From Candidatus Microbacterium phytovorans (lineage in GTDB: Bacteria > Actinomycetota > Actinomycetes > Actinomycetales > Microbacteriaceae), in contig CP119321.1 of assembly GCA_029202445.1 (NCBI GenBank), positions 2,852,001 to 2,916,000 of the forward strand: a DNA stretch of 64,000 nt, in the 5' to 3' direction. Position 1 is the stretch's first letter; each line of letters starts with the position of its first letter. The position numbers were made by a program, and so were the translations under genes. Below are positions 44,949-52,336 of the stretch, piece by piece. The notes beneath the pieces were generated by a model. The model was given only the letters and a program-made list of their open reading frames with translations, was not told where the DNA came from and did no database searches.

Positions 44949-46616
44949 ATGGTCGATGAGCGACGCGATTCGGACGGTCCGCTGCCGAAGGGATGGTCGT
45001 GGCGCGACCGCGCGCGGGGGTCGGTGATCACCGCGACGACGCTCGACCCGGGGTCGGAGCCTCTCGACGGCATCGAGGCGTTCCAGACCGTGTACGTGCC
45101 GCACCGTCTGCTCGTGAGCCTCGATCCCGACGACAAGGAGCTCGGCCGCGAGGGCGGTCCGTTCGACCGTGTCCGCGGTGCGGCGCGGGCGTTCGGGTGG
45201 GGTGTCGTGCCGGAGCTGCTCGACGGCTCCGACGTCGACGGCGAGCTTCCCGCCGCGCGGCTCCCCGGCGCACCCCGAGTGTTGCGGGTGCGGCTCACCA
45301 CGCCCGACGAGAAGACGCGCGGCATCTCCCCGGCGCTCCCCGATGCGTGGCGCGTGCTGCAGCAGGTGCGGCGCGACGCGATGCGGCAGGCGGTGCGCGG
45401 ACGCGACGGGGAGGTGGATGTCGCGGCGACGCTGCGCGCCGCCGGAGTGGACCGCGTCGGCCTCGATCACGTGCTGACGGTAGACCCGATCGGCGTGAAT
45501 CCCTTCACGAAGACGAACCCGTACACGAAGACGAACCCGTACACGAAGACGAACCCGTACACGAAGACCAACCCGTACACGAAGACCAATCCCGTCGGCG
45601 AATACGCCGAGGGCGGGTCGGGCGGGCGTCAGCCGGTCGCCTGGGTCGGGGCGGCTCCTCGACGCACCGACGTCGCGCCGGGTTGCCGCCGCGCCGTGGT
45701 CGCCGTGCTCGACACGGGGGCGGGCGTCCACGCGTGGCTGCCCGACGACATCGTCGATCGGCACGTGACCGTCGACGGGCACGTGATCGGTCTCGACGAC
45801 GAGGCGAACCCCGAGATCTACCCCGACCTGTACGGTCCGCTCGACGGCGAGCTCGACGACGTCGCCGGCCACGGCACCTTCATCGCCGGCATCGTCCGTC
45901 AGGCCGCCCCGGATGCCGACATCCTCGCCATCCGGGTCGCCGACGCGCTCGGCATGGTCGAGGAGTCGAACCTGCTGGCCGTCATCGAGGATCTCGGAGT
46001 CCTCGTCCATCGGCACGTCCACGGCGAGGAGGGCGGGCGCCCGATCGACGTCGTGAACCTCTCGCTCGGCTACTACCACGAGACCCCGGAGGACGGGCTC
46101 TACACCCGCGACCTCTACGACCTGCTCGCGGTCCTCCGCAGCCTCGGCACGACCGTCGTCGTCTCGGCGGGCAACGACGCCATCGACCGCCCGTCGTTTC
46201 CGGCCTCGCTGTGGCCGTGGCCCGGATCCGACAACGGCATCGAACCGGATGCCGGTGCGCCGCACCTCTCGGTCGGTGCGCTCAACCCCGACCGCCGCAC
46301 GACCGCCCTCTTCTCCAATGTCGGACCCTGGGTGGCGACGTATGCGGAAGGAGCGGCTGTCGTGAGCACCCTGCCCGACTTCTACGGCGGCATCCAGGCC
46401 TCGGCGCGCGACGACCAGTACGAGCGCGAGCGGATGACGATCGGTCCGGAGGACTTCCGCGGTGGCTTCGCCGTCTGGAGCGGCACGTCGTTCGCCGCGC
46501 CGCTCGTGGCCGGGCGGATCGCGGCGGAGCTGGCGCCGCCGGTCGAGCCGGGGCCGCCGGAGAAGGAGATCCCCGCGGTGCGAAACGTCGTCGAGGGGGT
46601 GCTCGGCGCGGGCTGA
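44949..46616 (+). CDS. intracellular S8 subtilase with N-terminal domain and NPYTKT linker
   Basis: A 555-residue serine protease of the subtilisin family. Residues 1-180 are an uncharacterised domain containing FQTVYVPHRLLVSLDPDD, reminiscent of a propeptide-like fold. Residues 184-213 are five repeats of Asn-Pro-(Phe/Tyr)-Thr-Lys-Thr. The catalytic domain follows, with Asp255 (VVAVLDTGAG), His308 (AGHGTFIAGI), oxyanion Asn409 (VVVSAGND) and Ser514 (WSGTSFAAPLVAG). All are intact, so it should be active. No signal peptide or membrane segment is present, unusual for S8 enzymes. It lies 33 bases after the small gene and 59 before the CHAT gene. The linker would be a natural place for self-cleavage (inference). 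Confidence 0.92.
   Translation: MVDERRDSDGPLPKGWSWRDRARGSVITATTLDPGSEPLDGIEAFQTVYVPHRLLVSLDPDDKELGREGGPFDRVRGAARAFGWGVVPELLDGSDVDGELPAARLPGAPRVLRVRLTTPDEKTRGISPALPDAWRVLQQVRRDAMRQAVRGRDGEVDVAATLRAAGVDRVGLDHVLTVDPIGVNPFTKTNPYTKTNPYTKTNPYTKTNPYTKTNPVGEYAEGGSGGRQPVAWVGAAPRRTDVAPGCRRAVVAVLDTGAGVHAWLPDDIVDRHVTVDGHVIGLDDEANPEIYPDLYGPLDGELDDVAGHGTFIAGIVRQAAPDADILAIRVADALGMVEESNLLAVIEDLGVLVHRHVHGEEGGRPIDVVNLSLGYYHETPEDGLYTRDLYDLLAVLRSLGTTVVVSAGNDAIDRPSFPASLWPWPGSDNGIEPDAGAPHLSVGALNPDRRTTALFSNVGPWVATYAEGAAVVSTLPDFYGGIQASARDDQYERERMTIGPEDFRGGFAVWSGTSFAAPLVAGRIAAELAPPVEPGPPEKEIPAVRNVVEGVLGAG
45498..45587 (+). repeat. tandem 18-base repeat encoding NPYTKT
   Basis: Five in-frame 18-base units, each close to AACCCGTACACGAAGACG, encode one NPFTKT and four NPYTKT. 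Units differ mostly at third positions (ACG/ACC), so they look recently expanded. The tract joins the N-terminal and protease domains. Confidence 0.95.
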
Positions 46617-46675
46617 GCGGGCAGTCCCGGTCCCGCGGCATCGCGCCGAAGGCCGAGTCACGGCATGCTGAGGGA

Positions 46676-49171
46676 GTGACCCCCTCCGCCGACGAGCTCT
46701 ACGCGCGTGGGCGCGAGCTGTCGGCGCAGCGCCGGTACGCCGAAGCGGCGGATGTCCTCGCGGATGCCGCGGCCGCTGCCGCCGACCCGGATCTGGCCGC
46801 GCGGATCATCGGCACCCGCGCATTTGCGCTCACGCAGATCGGCGACGCCGAGACGGGGGAGCGGACATGTCGCGCGGCCCTCTCCGATGAGCGGATCGGC
46901 GCCCACACGCGTGGTGTCCTGGCCGGTCAGCTGGGCAGCGTGCTCGTCCACCAGGGTCGGCTCGACGAGGCGATCGAGTGGCTGGGGCGAGCGATCGACA
47001 CCATCCCGGACGATCCCCTCGCCGTCGCCAATCTGCGGGTCAATCGCAGCCTCGTGCACATGCAGCGTCGGGACCTTGCCGCGAGCTTCTCCGATCTCGA
47101 ACGGGCGCTCGCCGTGTACACGGAGCACGGGACCGCGGCCGACATCGCCGAGACGCAGCACAACCTCGGGTACACGGCGCTCCTCGCCGGCGACCTCGTC
47201 CGCGCGATGCGCGAGATGAGCGCCGCGCGTCCTGTGCTGGCCGATCTCTCCCCCGCCAATGCGGCGATCAGCGACAGCGACCGCGCTGAGGTGCTCCGCG
47301 ACGCGGGGCTCGTCACCGAGGCCGAGCGGCTTCTCGAAGCGGCGGCGACCGCGTTCGGAGCCGACGGGATGCCGCAGGCCCGCGCCGAGGCGGAACTGCA
47401 CCTCGCCGCGTCTCTCCTGCGCCACGACCCGGCGCGGGCCGAGTCGGTGGCGCGGGTCGCGGCGGACCGGTTCACCGAGGTGGGTTCCGCGTCGTGGGCG
47501 GCGCGTGCCGACGGCATCCGTCTCCGCGCGCTTCTGTCGGGCGGGGCGATGGACCGCGCCGGCCGCATCGTCGCCGACGTGGACGACAGGGTCGACGAGG
47601 CCGAGGTCGATGGCGTCGCCCGTCGCCTCACGGGGGCGGGGTTCGCGAACGAGGCGACGGCGCTGCGCCTGGCCCGCGAGCTGTGGCGTGCCCGCACGGG
47701 ACGGCCGGCGGCCCGGATGCCGCGCGTCGCGCCGACATCGTCGCTCGAGGTGCGGCTCCTGGCGCACGAGGTGCGCGCGGCCCGCGCCGTCCGCGTCGTC
47801 GGGGCTGCGGCGCACCGCGGCGATGCGCCTTCGGCGGCGGAGCGGCACGCGGCGGCGGGACTCGACGAACTCGCGACGTGGCAGTCGTCGTTCGGCAGCC
47901 TCGATCTGCAGACGTCGGTGGCGATGCACGGTCAGGGTCTGCTGCTGACGGGCATCGACGCGGCGGTCGCGTCGGCGCGTCCGGAGCGGGTGTTCGCCTG
48001 GTCGGAGCGGGCGCGCCAGCTCAGTCAGCAGGTGGTGCCGCTGCGGCCACCGCCCGATCCGGAGCTGGCGGCCGACCTCGCCAAACTCCGCATGCTGCGC
48101 GCGGACCTCCCGGGAGCGGACTGGCTGTCCGACCCGCGGGCCGTCGCCCTCGGTGATCGTGTGCGCCACCACCAGTGGACGCGCACGGGGGCCGCCGATG
48201 TCGAAGAGCGACTCGACCTCGCGGTGGTGCAGCAGCGACTAGATGCCGCCACCGCGGTGCTCGCGTATGTCTTCGGGAGTGCGGGTCTCGCCTGTCTCGT
48301 CGTGACCTCCGCTGACGCCGTGCTCGTCGGCCTGCCGGGGTGGTCGGAGGCCCGTGCGGCGCTGCCGGGGCTGCGCGCGGACCTCGATATGGCGGCGTCC
48401 GTGCGGACCGGCCCCATGAGCCACGTGATCCGGCGGTCGCTGTCGGGGCGCCTCGCCGACCTCTCCCGCGCGCTCGTCGAGGAGCCGCTGCGCCGCGCAG
48501 GCGACCGTCGGCTCGTGCTGACGACGCCGGGCGTGCTCGCGGGCGTGCCGTGGAGCATGCTGCCCGCCTTCGTCGGTCGCACCTTCACCCTTGCTCCGTC
48601 CGCGTCGCGCTGGGCGCGTACTCGGCTCCGGGCACCCCGTACGGCCGGGTTCGCCGCCGGTCCGCGCGTCGCGCGTGGCGGTGAGGAGATCGCGGTCGCC
48701 GCGGCCGCGTGGGATGCCGCCCGCCGCCTGCCGGCCGACGCAGCGACCGTCGCGAGCGTCACCGAACTGGCGCGCGACGTCGACGTCCTCCACGTCGCGG
48801 CGCACGGTCGGCACGCGGCCGACAACCCGCTCTTCTCGGGGCTCGAGCTCGCCGACGGCATCCTTTTCGGGTACGACATCGACCAGGTGCGGCCCGTGCC
48901 TCGCACCGTCGTGCTCTCTGCCTGCGAGGTGGGGCGGTCATCGGTGCGATGGGGTGAGGAGGCGATCGGCATGACGCGCGCGTGGATGCACGCGGGAGCG
49001 GATTGCGTCATCGCCGCCCCGGTCGTCGTCGCAGACGATGACGCGTGCGAACTGCTCGGCGCGGTGCATGAAGGACTTGCGGCCGGCACCGTGCCGGCGG
49101 AGGCGCTCGCCGCCGCGCAGCGCTCGACCGGCATCGTGGCGCCCTTCCAGTGCCACGGCAGCGGCTTCTGA
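46676..49171 (+). CDS. TPR-CHAT domain caspase-like protein
   Basis: An 831-residue cytoplasmic protein. Residues about 1-400 are tetratricopeptide-type helical repeats (AADVLADAAAAAADPDLAARIIG, GQLGSVLVHQGRLDEAIEWLGRAI, AETQHNLGYTALLAGDLVRAM). A helical middle follows, then a CHAT domain from about 560 to the end. The caspase-type dyad is present: His710 in DVLHVAAHGRHAADNPLF and Cys750 in VVLSACEVG. It also has GIVAPFQCHGSGF at the C-terminus. The GTG at 46676 has GAGGGA just before it, closer than usual; a -10-like CATGCT suggests possible leaderless starts too. It ends the sigma/subtilase operon, so it is a likely substrate or partner of the subtilase. Confidence 0.92.
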   Translation: MTPSADELYARGRELSAQRRYAEAADVLADAAAAAADPDLAARIIGTRAFALTQIGDAETGERTCRAALSDERIGAHTRGVLAGQLGSVLVHQGRLDEAIEWLGRAIDTIPDDPLAVANLRVNRSLVHMQRRDLAASFSDLERALAVYTEHGTAADIAETQHNLGYTALLAGDLVRAMREMSAARPVLADLSPANAAISDSDRAEVLRDAGLVTEAERLLEAAATAFGADGMPQARAEAELHLAASLLRHDPARAESVARVAADRFTEVGSASWAARADGIRLRALLSGGAMDRAGRIVADVDDRVDEAEVDGVARRLTGAGFANEATALRLARELWRARTGRPAARMPRVAPTSSLEVRLLAHEVRAARAVRVVGAAAHRGDAPSAAERHAAAGLDELATWQSSFGSLDLQTSVAMHGQGLLLTGIDAAVASARPERVFAWSERARQLSQQVVPLRPPPDPELAADLAKLRMLRADLPGADWLSDPRAVALGDRVRHHQWTRTGAADVEERLDLAVVQQRLDAATAVLAYVFGSAGLACLVVTSADAVLVGLPGWSEARAALPGLRADLDMAASVRTGPMSHVIRRSLSGRLADLSRALVEEPLRRAGDRRLVLTTPGVLAGVPWSMLPAFVGRTFTLAPSASRWARTRLRAPRTAGFAAGPRVARGGEEIAVAAAAWDAARRLPADAATVASVTELARDVDVLHVAAHGRHAADNPLFSGLELADGILFGYDIDQVRPVPRTVVLSACEVGRSSVRWGEEAIGMTRAWMHAGADCVIAAPVVVADDDACELLGAVHEGLAAGTVPAEALAAAQRSTGIVAPFQCHGSGF

Positions 49172-49184
49172 CGCGCTCGCGTCC

Positions 49185-49600
49185 GGTCGTTGAGCGAGGA
49201 GCGGTGCGGCGTTTCGTCTCGCTGCGCTCGCTCAACGTCCGGGGGTGGGGGGTTCTGGTCGTTGAGCGAGGAGCGCAGCGACGAGACGAAACGTCGATCC
49301 GGGGAGGTGGCGGCGGAGGGTTCTGGTCGTTGAGCGAGGAGCGCAGCGACGAGACGAAACGTCGATCCGGATGCGGCGTTTCGTCTCGCTGCGCTCGCTC
49401 AACGACCGAGGGGGTGGCTGGGGTTCCGGTCGTTGAGCGAGGAGCGCAGCGACGAGACGAAACGTCGATCCGGATGCGGCGTTTCGTCTCGCTGCGCTCG
49501 CTCAACGACCGAGGGGGTGGCTGGGGTTCCGGTCGTTGAGCGAGGAGCGGAGCGACGAGACGAAACGTCGATCCGGGGAGGTGGCGGCGTTTCGTCTCGC
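49185..49600. repeat. array of hairpin-forming intergenic repeats
   Basis: Copies of GGTCGTTGAGCGAGGAGCGC plus AGCGACGAGACGAAACG start at 49257, 49325, 49428 and 49531, with a partial copy at 49185. Inverted copies (GTTTCGTCTCGCTGCGCTCG) start near 49210, 49378, 49481 and 49588. From 49325 the unit is a 103-base tandem duplication present in nearly three copies. Each direct-inverted pair can form a long hairpin. It follows the CHAT gene directly. A smaller array of the same family lies at 32310-32461. Confidence 0.9.
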
Positions 49601-49620
49601 TCCACCGCCCGGGGGACCAC

Positions 49621-49860
49621 TTCCGCACCCGGGGAAGAAAAGTTCGCCGTTCGTGTATCAGCGAGGCACCGACCCGCTCCTGATCAATGAACGACCTGAT
49701 GACGCCCGCATGGGGATGCGATCGTCGTCCCCGGGGGGGATCACCAGGATGTTCAGAAGACCGGGTACGCACTCTGGGGGGAGGGCCGGATCTTCGGGCC
49801 GGCGGGGTCGGGGGGCACCGCCGGCCCCTCGTCTGTCTGCGGTGTCTCGCCTGTCCGACG
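49621..49860. other. spacer between repeat array and LysR-like gene
   Basis: No gene is visible. The stretch has G-runs such as CCCCGGGGGGG near 49729 and a terminator-like hairpin at 49796-49827. Nothing else can be supported. Confidence 0.5.
49796..49827 (-). terminator. terminator of the LysR-like gene
   Basis: GGGCCGGCGG (49796-49805) pairs perfectly with CCGCCGGCCC (49818-49827) around a 12-base loop. It lies 33 bases beyond the stop of the minus-strand gene ending at 49861. Confidence 0.6.
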
Positions 49861-50610
49861 TCAGCCGCGGGAGGAGTTCGCCGTGCGCCCGCGGACGATG
49901 CCGACGAACGTGTCGACGAGCGGCGACGGATCTGCCGACGGCCAGGCGAGTGCGACCGTCGACGTGGGCGCATCGCGCAGCGGCCGGTACTCCACGTCCT
50001 TGCGCTGGTGTAGCCGGGCGAGCGACATCGGCACGATCACGACGCCGACGCCCGCAGCCACGGTCGCGATGGCATCCGCTGTCGTCTCCGGAGGCGCGAA
50101 ACGGGGAGCCTCCGCCCCCGGCACGTCCACGTGGAGTACGTCGTCACCGGGAACGATGACCACCTCACCGGCGAGGTCGTCGAGGCCGAGCTCGTCGACG
50201 GCGGTCAGATGCGACTCGGCCGCGCACACGACCACCGGCACCTCGTCATAGAGAGCGATCACGTGGAGACCCTCGCGATCGACCGGCAGCCGCACGAGGG
50301 CGGCATCGACGGCACGGGATGCCACGGCCTCCCGCTGCTCGGACACGGACACGGCCACGAGCTCCAGTGCCGTCTCCGGCATCCGTTCCTGCCAGATGTC
50401 GATCCATTTGCCCGGCGTCGTGCCGGGAACGGCGCCCAGGCGGAACGGCCCCACGGGGACTGCCGGGACGGCCGCCGGCGGAGGCGGTGTCGGACGCGTG
50501 CGCTTCTTGGCGGCCGGGGCAGCCTTCGACGTCGTCGAGCGTTGCGGTTTCGCGGGCCGCGAGGGCTTCGGGGGGCGGCGCCCGCCCTTCGATGCGCGTC
50601 CGGCAGCCAT
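49861..50610 (-). CDS. LysR effector-domain protein without helix-turn-helix
   Basis: A 249-residue protein. Residues 1-50 are a Lys/Arg/Pro/Ala-rich disordered tail (KPSRPAKPQRSTTSKAAP, AAKKRTRPTPPPP), like a histone H1 or AT-hook-style nucleic-acid-binding tail. Residues about 53-245 match the periplasmic-binding-like effector domain of LysR regulators (FRLGAVPGTTPGKWIDIWQERMPETALELV, AGVGVVIVPMSLARL). The winged helix that should precede it is absent, and no frame upstream encodes one. DNA binding may rely on the basic tail, or the protein may be a co-regulator. The ligand is unknown. Confidence 0.8.
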   Translation of the reverse strand: MAAGRASKGGRRPPKPSRPAKPQRSTTSKAAPAAKKRTRPTPPPPAAVPAVPVGPFRLGAVPGTTPGKWIDIWQERMPETALELVAVSVSEQREAVASRAVDAALVRLPVDREGLHVIALYDEVPVVVCAAESHLTAVDELGLDDLAGEVVIVPGDDVLHVDVPGAEAPRFAPPETTADAIATVAAGVGVVIVPMSLARLHQRKDVEYRPLRDAPTSTVALAWPSADPSPLVDTFVGIVRGRTANSSRG

Positions 50611-50641
50611 GCAGCCAGCGTAGTCGCGCTATCGTCGGGCT

Positions 50642-51040
50642 ATGGTGCCGATCATCGCGACGATCGCGGCCTCGCTGGCCGCGCTGCTCCACGTGTACAT
50701 CTTCGTCATGGAGAGCATCCAGTGGACGCAGCCCAAGGTGTGGCGTCGCTTCGGGGTGGCCGACCAGGCCGCCGCGGATGTCACGAAGCCGATGGCGTAC
50801 AACCAGGGCTTCTACAACCTGTTCCTCGCCATCGGTGCGATCATCGGGCTCGCGCTCTTCTGGGCGGGCGGGTCCGACGCGGCGGGCGACGTCGCCGGAC
50901 GCACGCTCGTGCTGTTCAGCCTCGGGTCGATGCTCGCGGCATCCCTCGTGCTCGTCACCTCCGGCGCCAAGTACCTGCGCCCGGCGCTCGTGCAAGGAAC
51001 CCTCCCGCTGATCGGTTTCGTGCTCTTCCTCTTCGCCTGA
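50642..51040 (+). CDS. DUF1304 membrane protein
   Basis: A 132-residue protein with four hydrophobic segments (IIATIAASLAALLHVYIFVMES, YNLFLAIGAIIGLALFWAGG and two more). The conserved HVYIFVMES, and MAYNQGFYNLFLA are typical of DUF1304. TATCGT at 50630-50635 ends six bases before the ATG, indicating a leaderless transcript. It is divergent from the LysR-like gene with 31 bases between starts. Function unknown. Confidence 0.88.
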   Translation: MVPIIATIAASLAALLHVYIFVMESIQWTQPKVWRRFGVADQAAADVTKPMAYNQGFYNLFLAIGAIIGLALFWAGGSDAAGDVAGRTLVLFSLGSMLAASLVLVTSGAKYLRPALVQGTLPLIGFVLFLFA

Positions 51041-51098
51041 CGTTCGGCAGCGCTTCGCCCTGCGTTTTCCGCGGCCGGTCCGCCCTCGCGGGCACACG

Positions 51099-51686
51099 TC
51101 AGCACGACCCCCACTGGCCGATGGATGCCGCGCGTGCCGCCGTCTCCGTTTCGGCGAACAGGTCGGCGTGCGTCGTGTTCGGCGGCACCGTCAACGCGCG
51201 CGCATCTCCCGAGGCCACCAGCCGGTGGTTGACGAACGTGCCGTCATCGGTCCACAGGTAGAGCAGCACGCGGTCGTACCGGTCGCGCGGCTCCCGATCG
51301 GTGGCCGCCCACACGCGTGAGCCCTCGGGGAGCAGCCGACGCAAGTGTTCCCGCGCCTCGTCGGCGCCGCACTCCACCGTCGGGGTTCCTTCCGGCGTGT
51401 CGATCCCGATCAAGCGCACGCGCACGGTGGCGCCGTCGGCGAGCACGTCGCCGGGCCCGATGACGGTCGCCCCCGTCGTGGTCGCGCGGATCGTGTCGCC
51501 GTCGGACACGTGCGCAACCGTGAGCCCGAAGGCGTCGGCCGGCCGAGGTGGCACGTCGGCCGACGGTGTCGTCACCGGCCTCGCCTCGCCGCCGCCCAGC
51601 GTTCCCGAGGCGATGACGAACCAGAGCGCCCCGGCCAGCACGACGGCGATCGCCACGGCGGACACGGCCGTTCGGGTGCGTTTCAC
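51099..51686 (-). CDS. secreted or membrane-anchored thermonuclease-family protein
   Basis: A 195-residue staphylococcal-nuclease-like protein. The N-terminal 25 residues form a signal or anchor helix (TAVSAVAIAVVLAGALWFVIASG). The nuclease fold shows VAHVSDGDTIRA, VRLIGIDTPEG with catalytic Arg/Asp, and DRYDRVLLYLWTDDGTFVNHRLVASGDA. It would cleave DNA and RNA outside the membrane in a calcium-dependent way, as known for the family. The GTG at 51686 has a -10-like TAGGGT six bases upstream on the minus strand, so it is probably leaderless. Confidence 0.88.
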   Translation of the reverse strand: MKRTRTAVSAVAIAVVLAGALWFVIASGTLGGGEARPVTTPSADVPPRPADAFGLTVAHVSDGDTIRATTTGATVIGPGDVLADGATVRVRLIGIDTPEGTPTVECGADEAREHLRRLLPEGSRVWAATDREPRDRYDRVLLYLWTDDGTFVNHRLVASGDARALTVPPNTTHADLFAETETAARAASIGQWGSC

Positions 51687-51724
51687 CCCCGAACCCTAGC
51701 CGGTGCGCGGCGCCCGCTGCGGGC

Positions 51725-51797
51725 AACTCCTTCGATCGGTGCCCTCAAGGCTCCGGAAGGGCCCGAGAGCCCCTTCGCCGCCGAGTTCGAAGGAGTT
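51725..51797. terminator. inverted repeat downstream of the LbH-protein operon
   Basis: AACTCCTTCGA (51725-51735) pairs perfectly with TCGAAGGAGTT (51787-51797), and smaller complementary stretches lie inside. It sits between the end of the minus-strand operon (51891) and the thermonuclease start. Termination of the upstream operon is the simplest reading. Confidence 0.45.
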
Positions 51798-51890
51798 AGC
51801 CACACACCCGGCTTGCCACGCGCCGCGGCGGAGCCACACGCCTCGGCGGAACCACACACCACACGCCGGCCCAGGCCCGGGCCGCGCGGC

Positions 51891-52298
51891 TCAGGCCGCG
51901 AGGTGCAGCCCGCGCCGGTCGGTCGCGACGGCCTCGCCATCGGCGATCGACTCGTCGTCGCCGATCAGCGACCCTCCCGCGACACGCGCGTTCGCGCCGA
52001 CGAAGGCGCGGACGCCGATCTTGGCGCGCGGCCCGATGGCCGCTCCCGGTCCGATGTGCGCGTGGGGCGCGATCTCGACGTCGGGGCCGATGACGGCATC
52101 CGGTTCGATCCAGGCGCCGCGGCCGATGTGCGCGCCCGCGGCGATCTGTGCTCCGGGTTCGACATAGGCTCCGGCTTCGACGAGCGCGCTCGCGTGTACC
52201 TTGGCCCCGTTCGCGATGAGGCCTCGACCGTTGACGTGCTTGCGGTAACGCAGCGTCTCGCCCCGGTCGTTCTCGATGTCGACGTAGTTCTTGCCCAC
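51891..52298 (-). CDS. left-handed beta-helix (hexapeptide repeat) protein
   Basis: A 135-residue protein of hexapeptide repeats (AKVHASALVEAGAYVEPGAQIAAGAHIGRGAWIEP read as six-residue turns), giving a short left-handed beta-helix as in acyltransferases and gamma-carbonic anhydrases. No catalytic His is clear, so enzymatic activity is unproven. GTG at 52298 (VGKNYVDIEND) is chosen because AGGAGG lies six bases upstream on the minus strand; in-frame ATGs at 52334 and 52340 lack one. It is the last gene in the operon with the glycosyltransferase and the phosphodiester glycosidase. Confidence 0.78.
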   Translation of the reverse strand: MGKNYVDIENDRGETLRYRKHVNGRGLIANGAKVHASALVEAGAYVEPGAQIAAGAHIGRGAWIEPDAVIGPDVEIAPHAHIGPGAAIGPRAKIGVRAFVGANARVAGGSLIGDDESIADGEAVATDRRGLHLAA

Positions 52299-52336
52299 TG
52301 GTCCTCCTGAGGGGGTAAACGCATGCAGGGGCATGG

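Noticed and set aside
49325..49600. Regular 103-base repeats as a CRISPR array
   Set aside because: The repeat unit is itself composed of direct and inverted copies, there are no unique spacers, and no cas genes are nearby.
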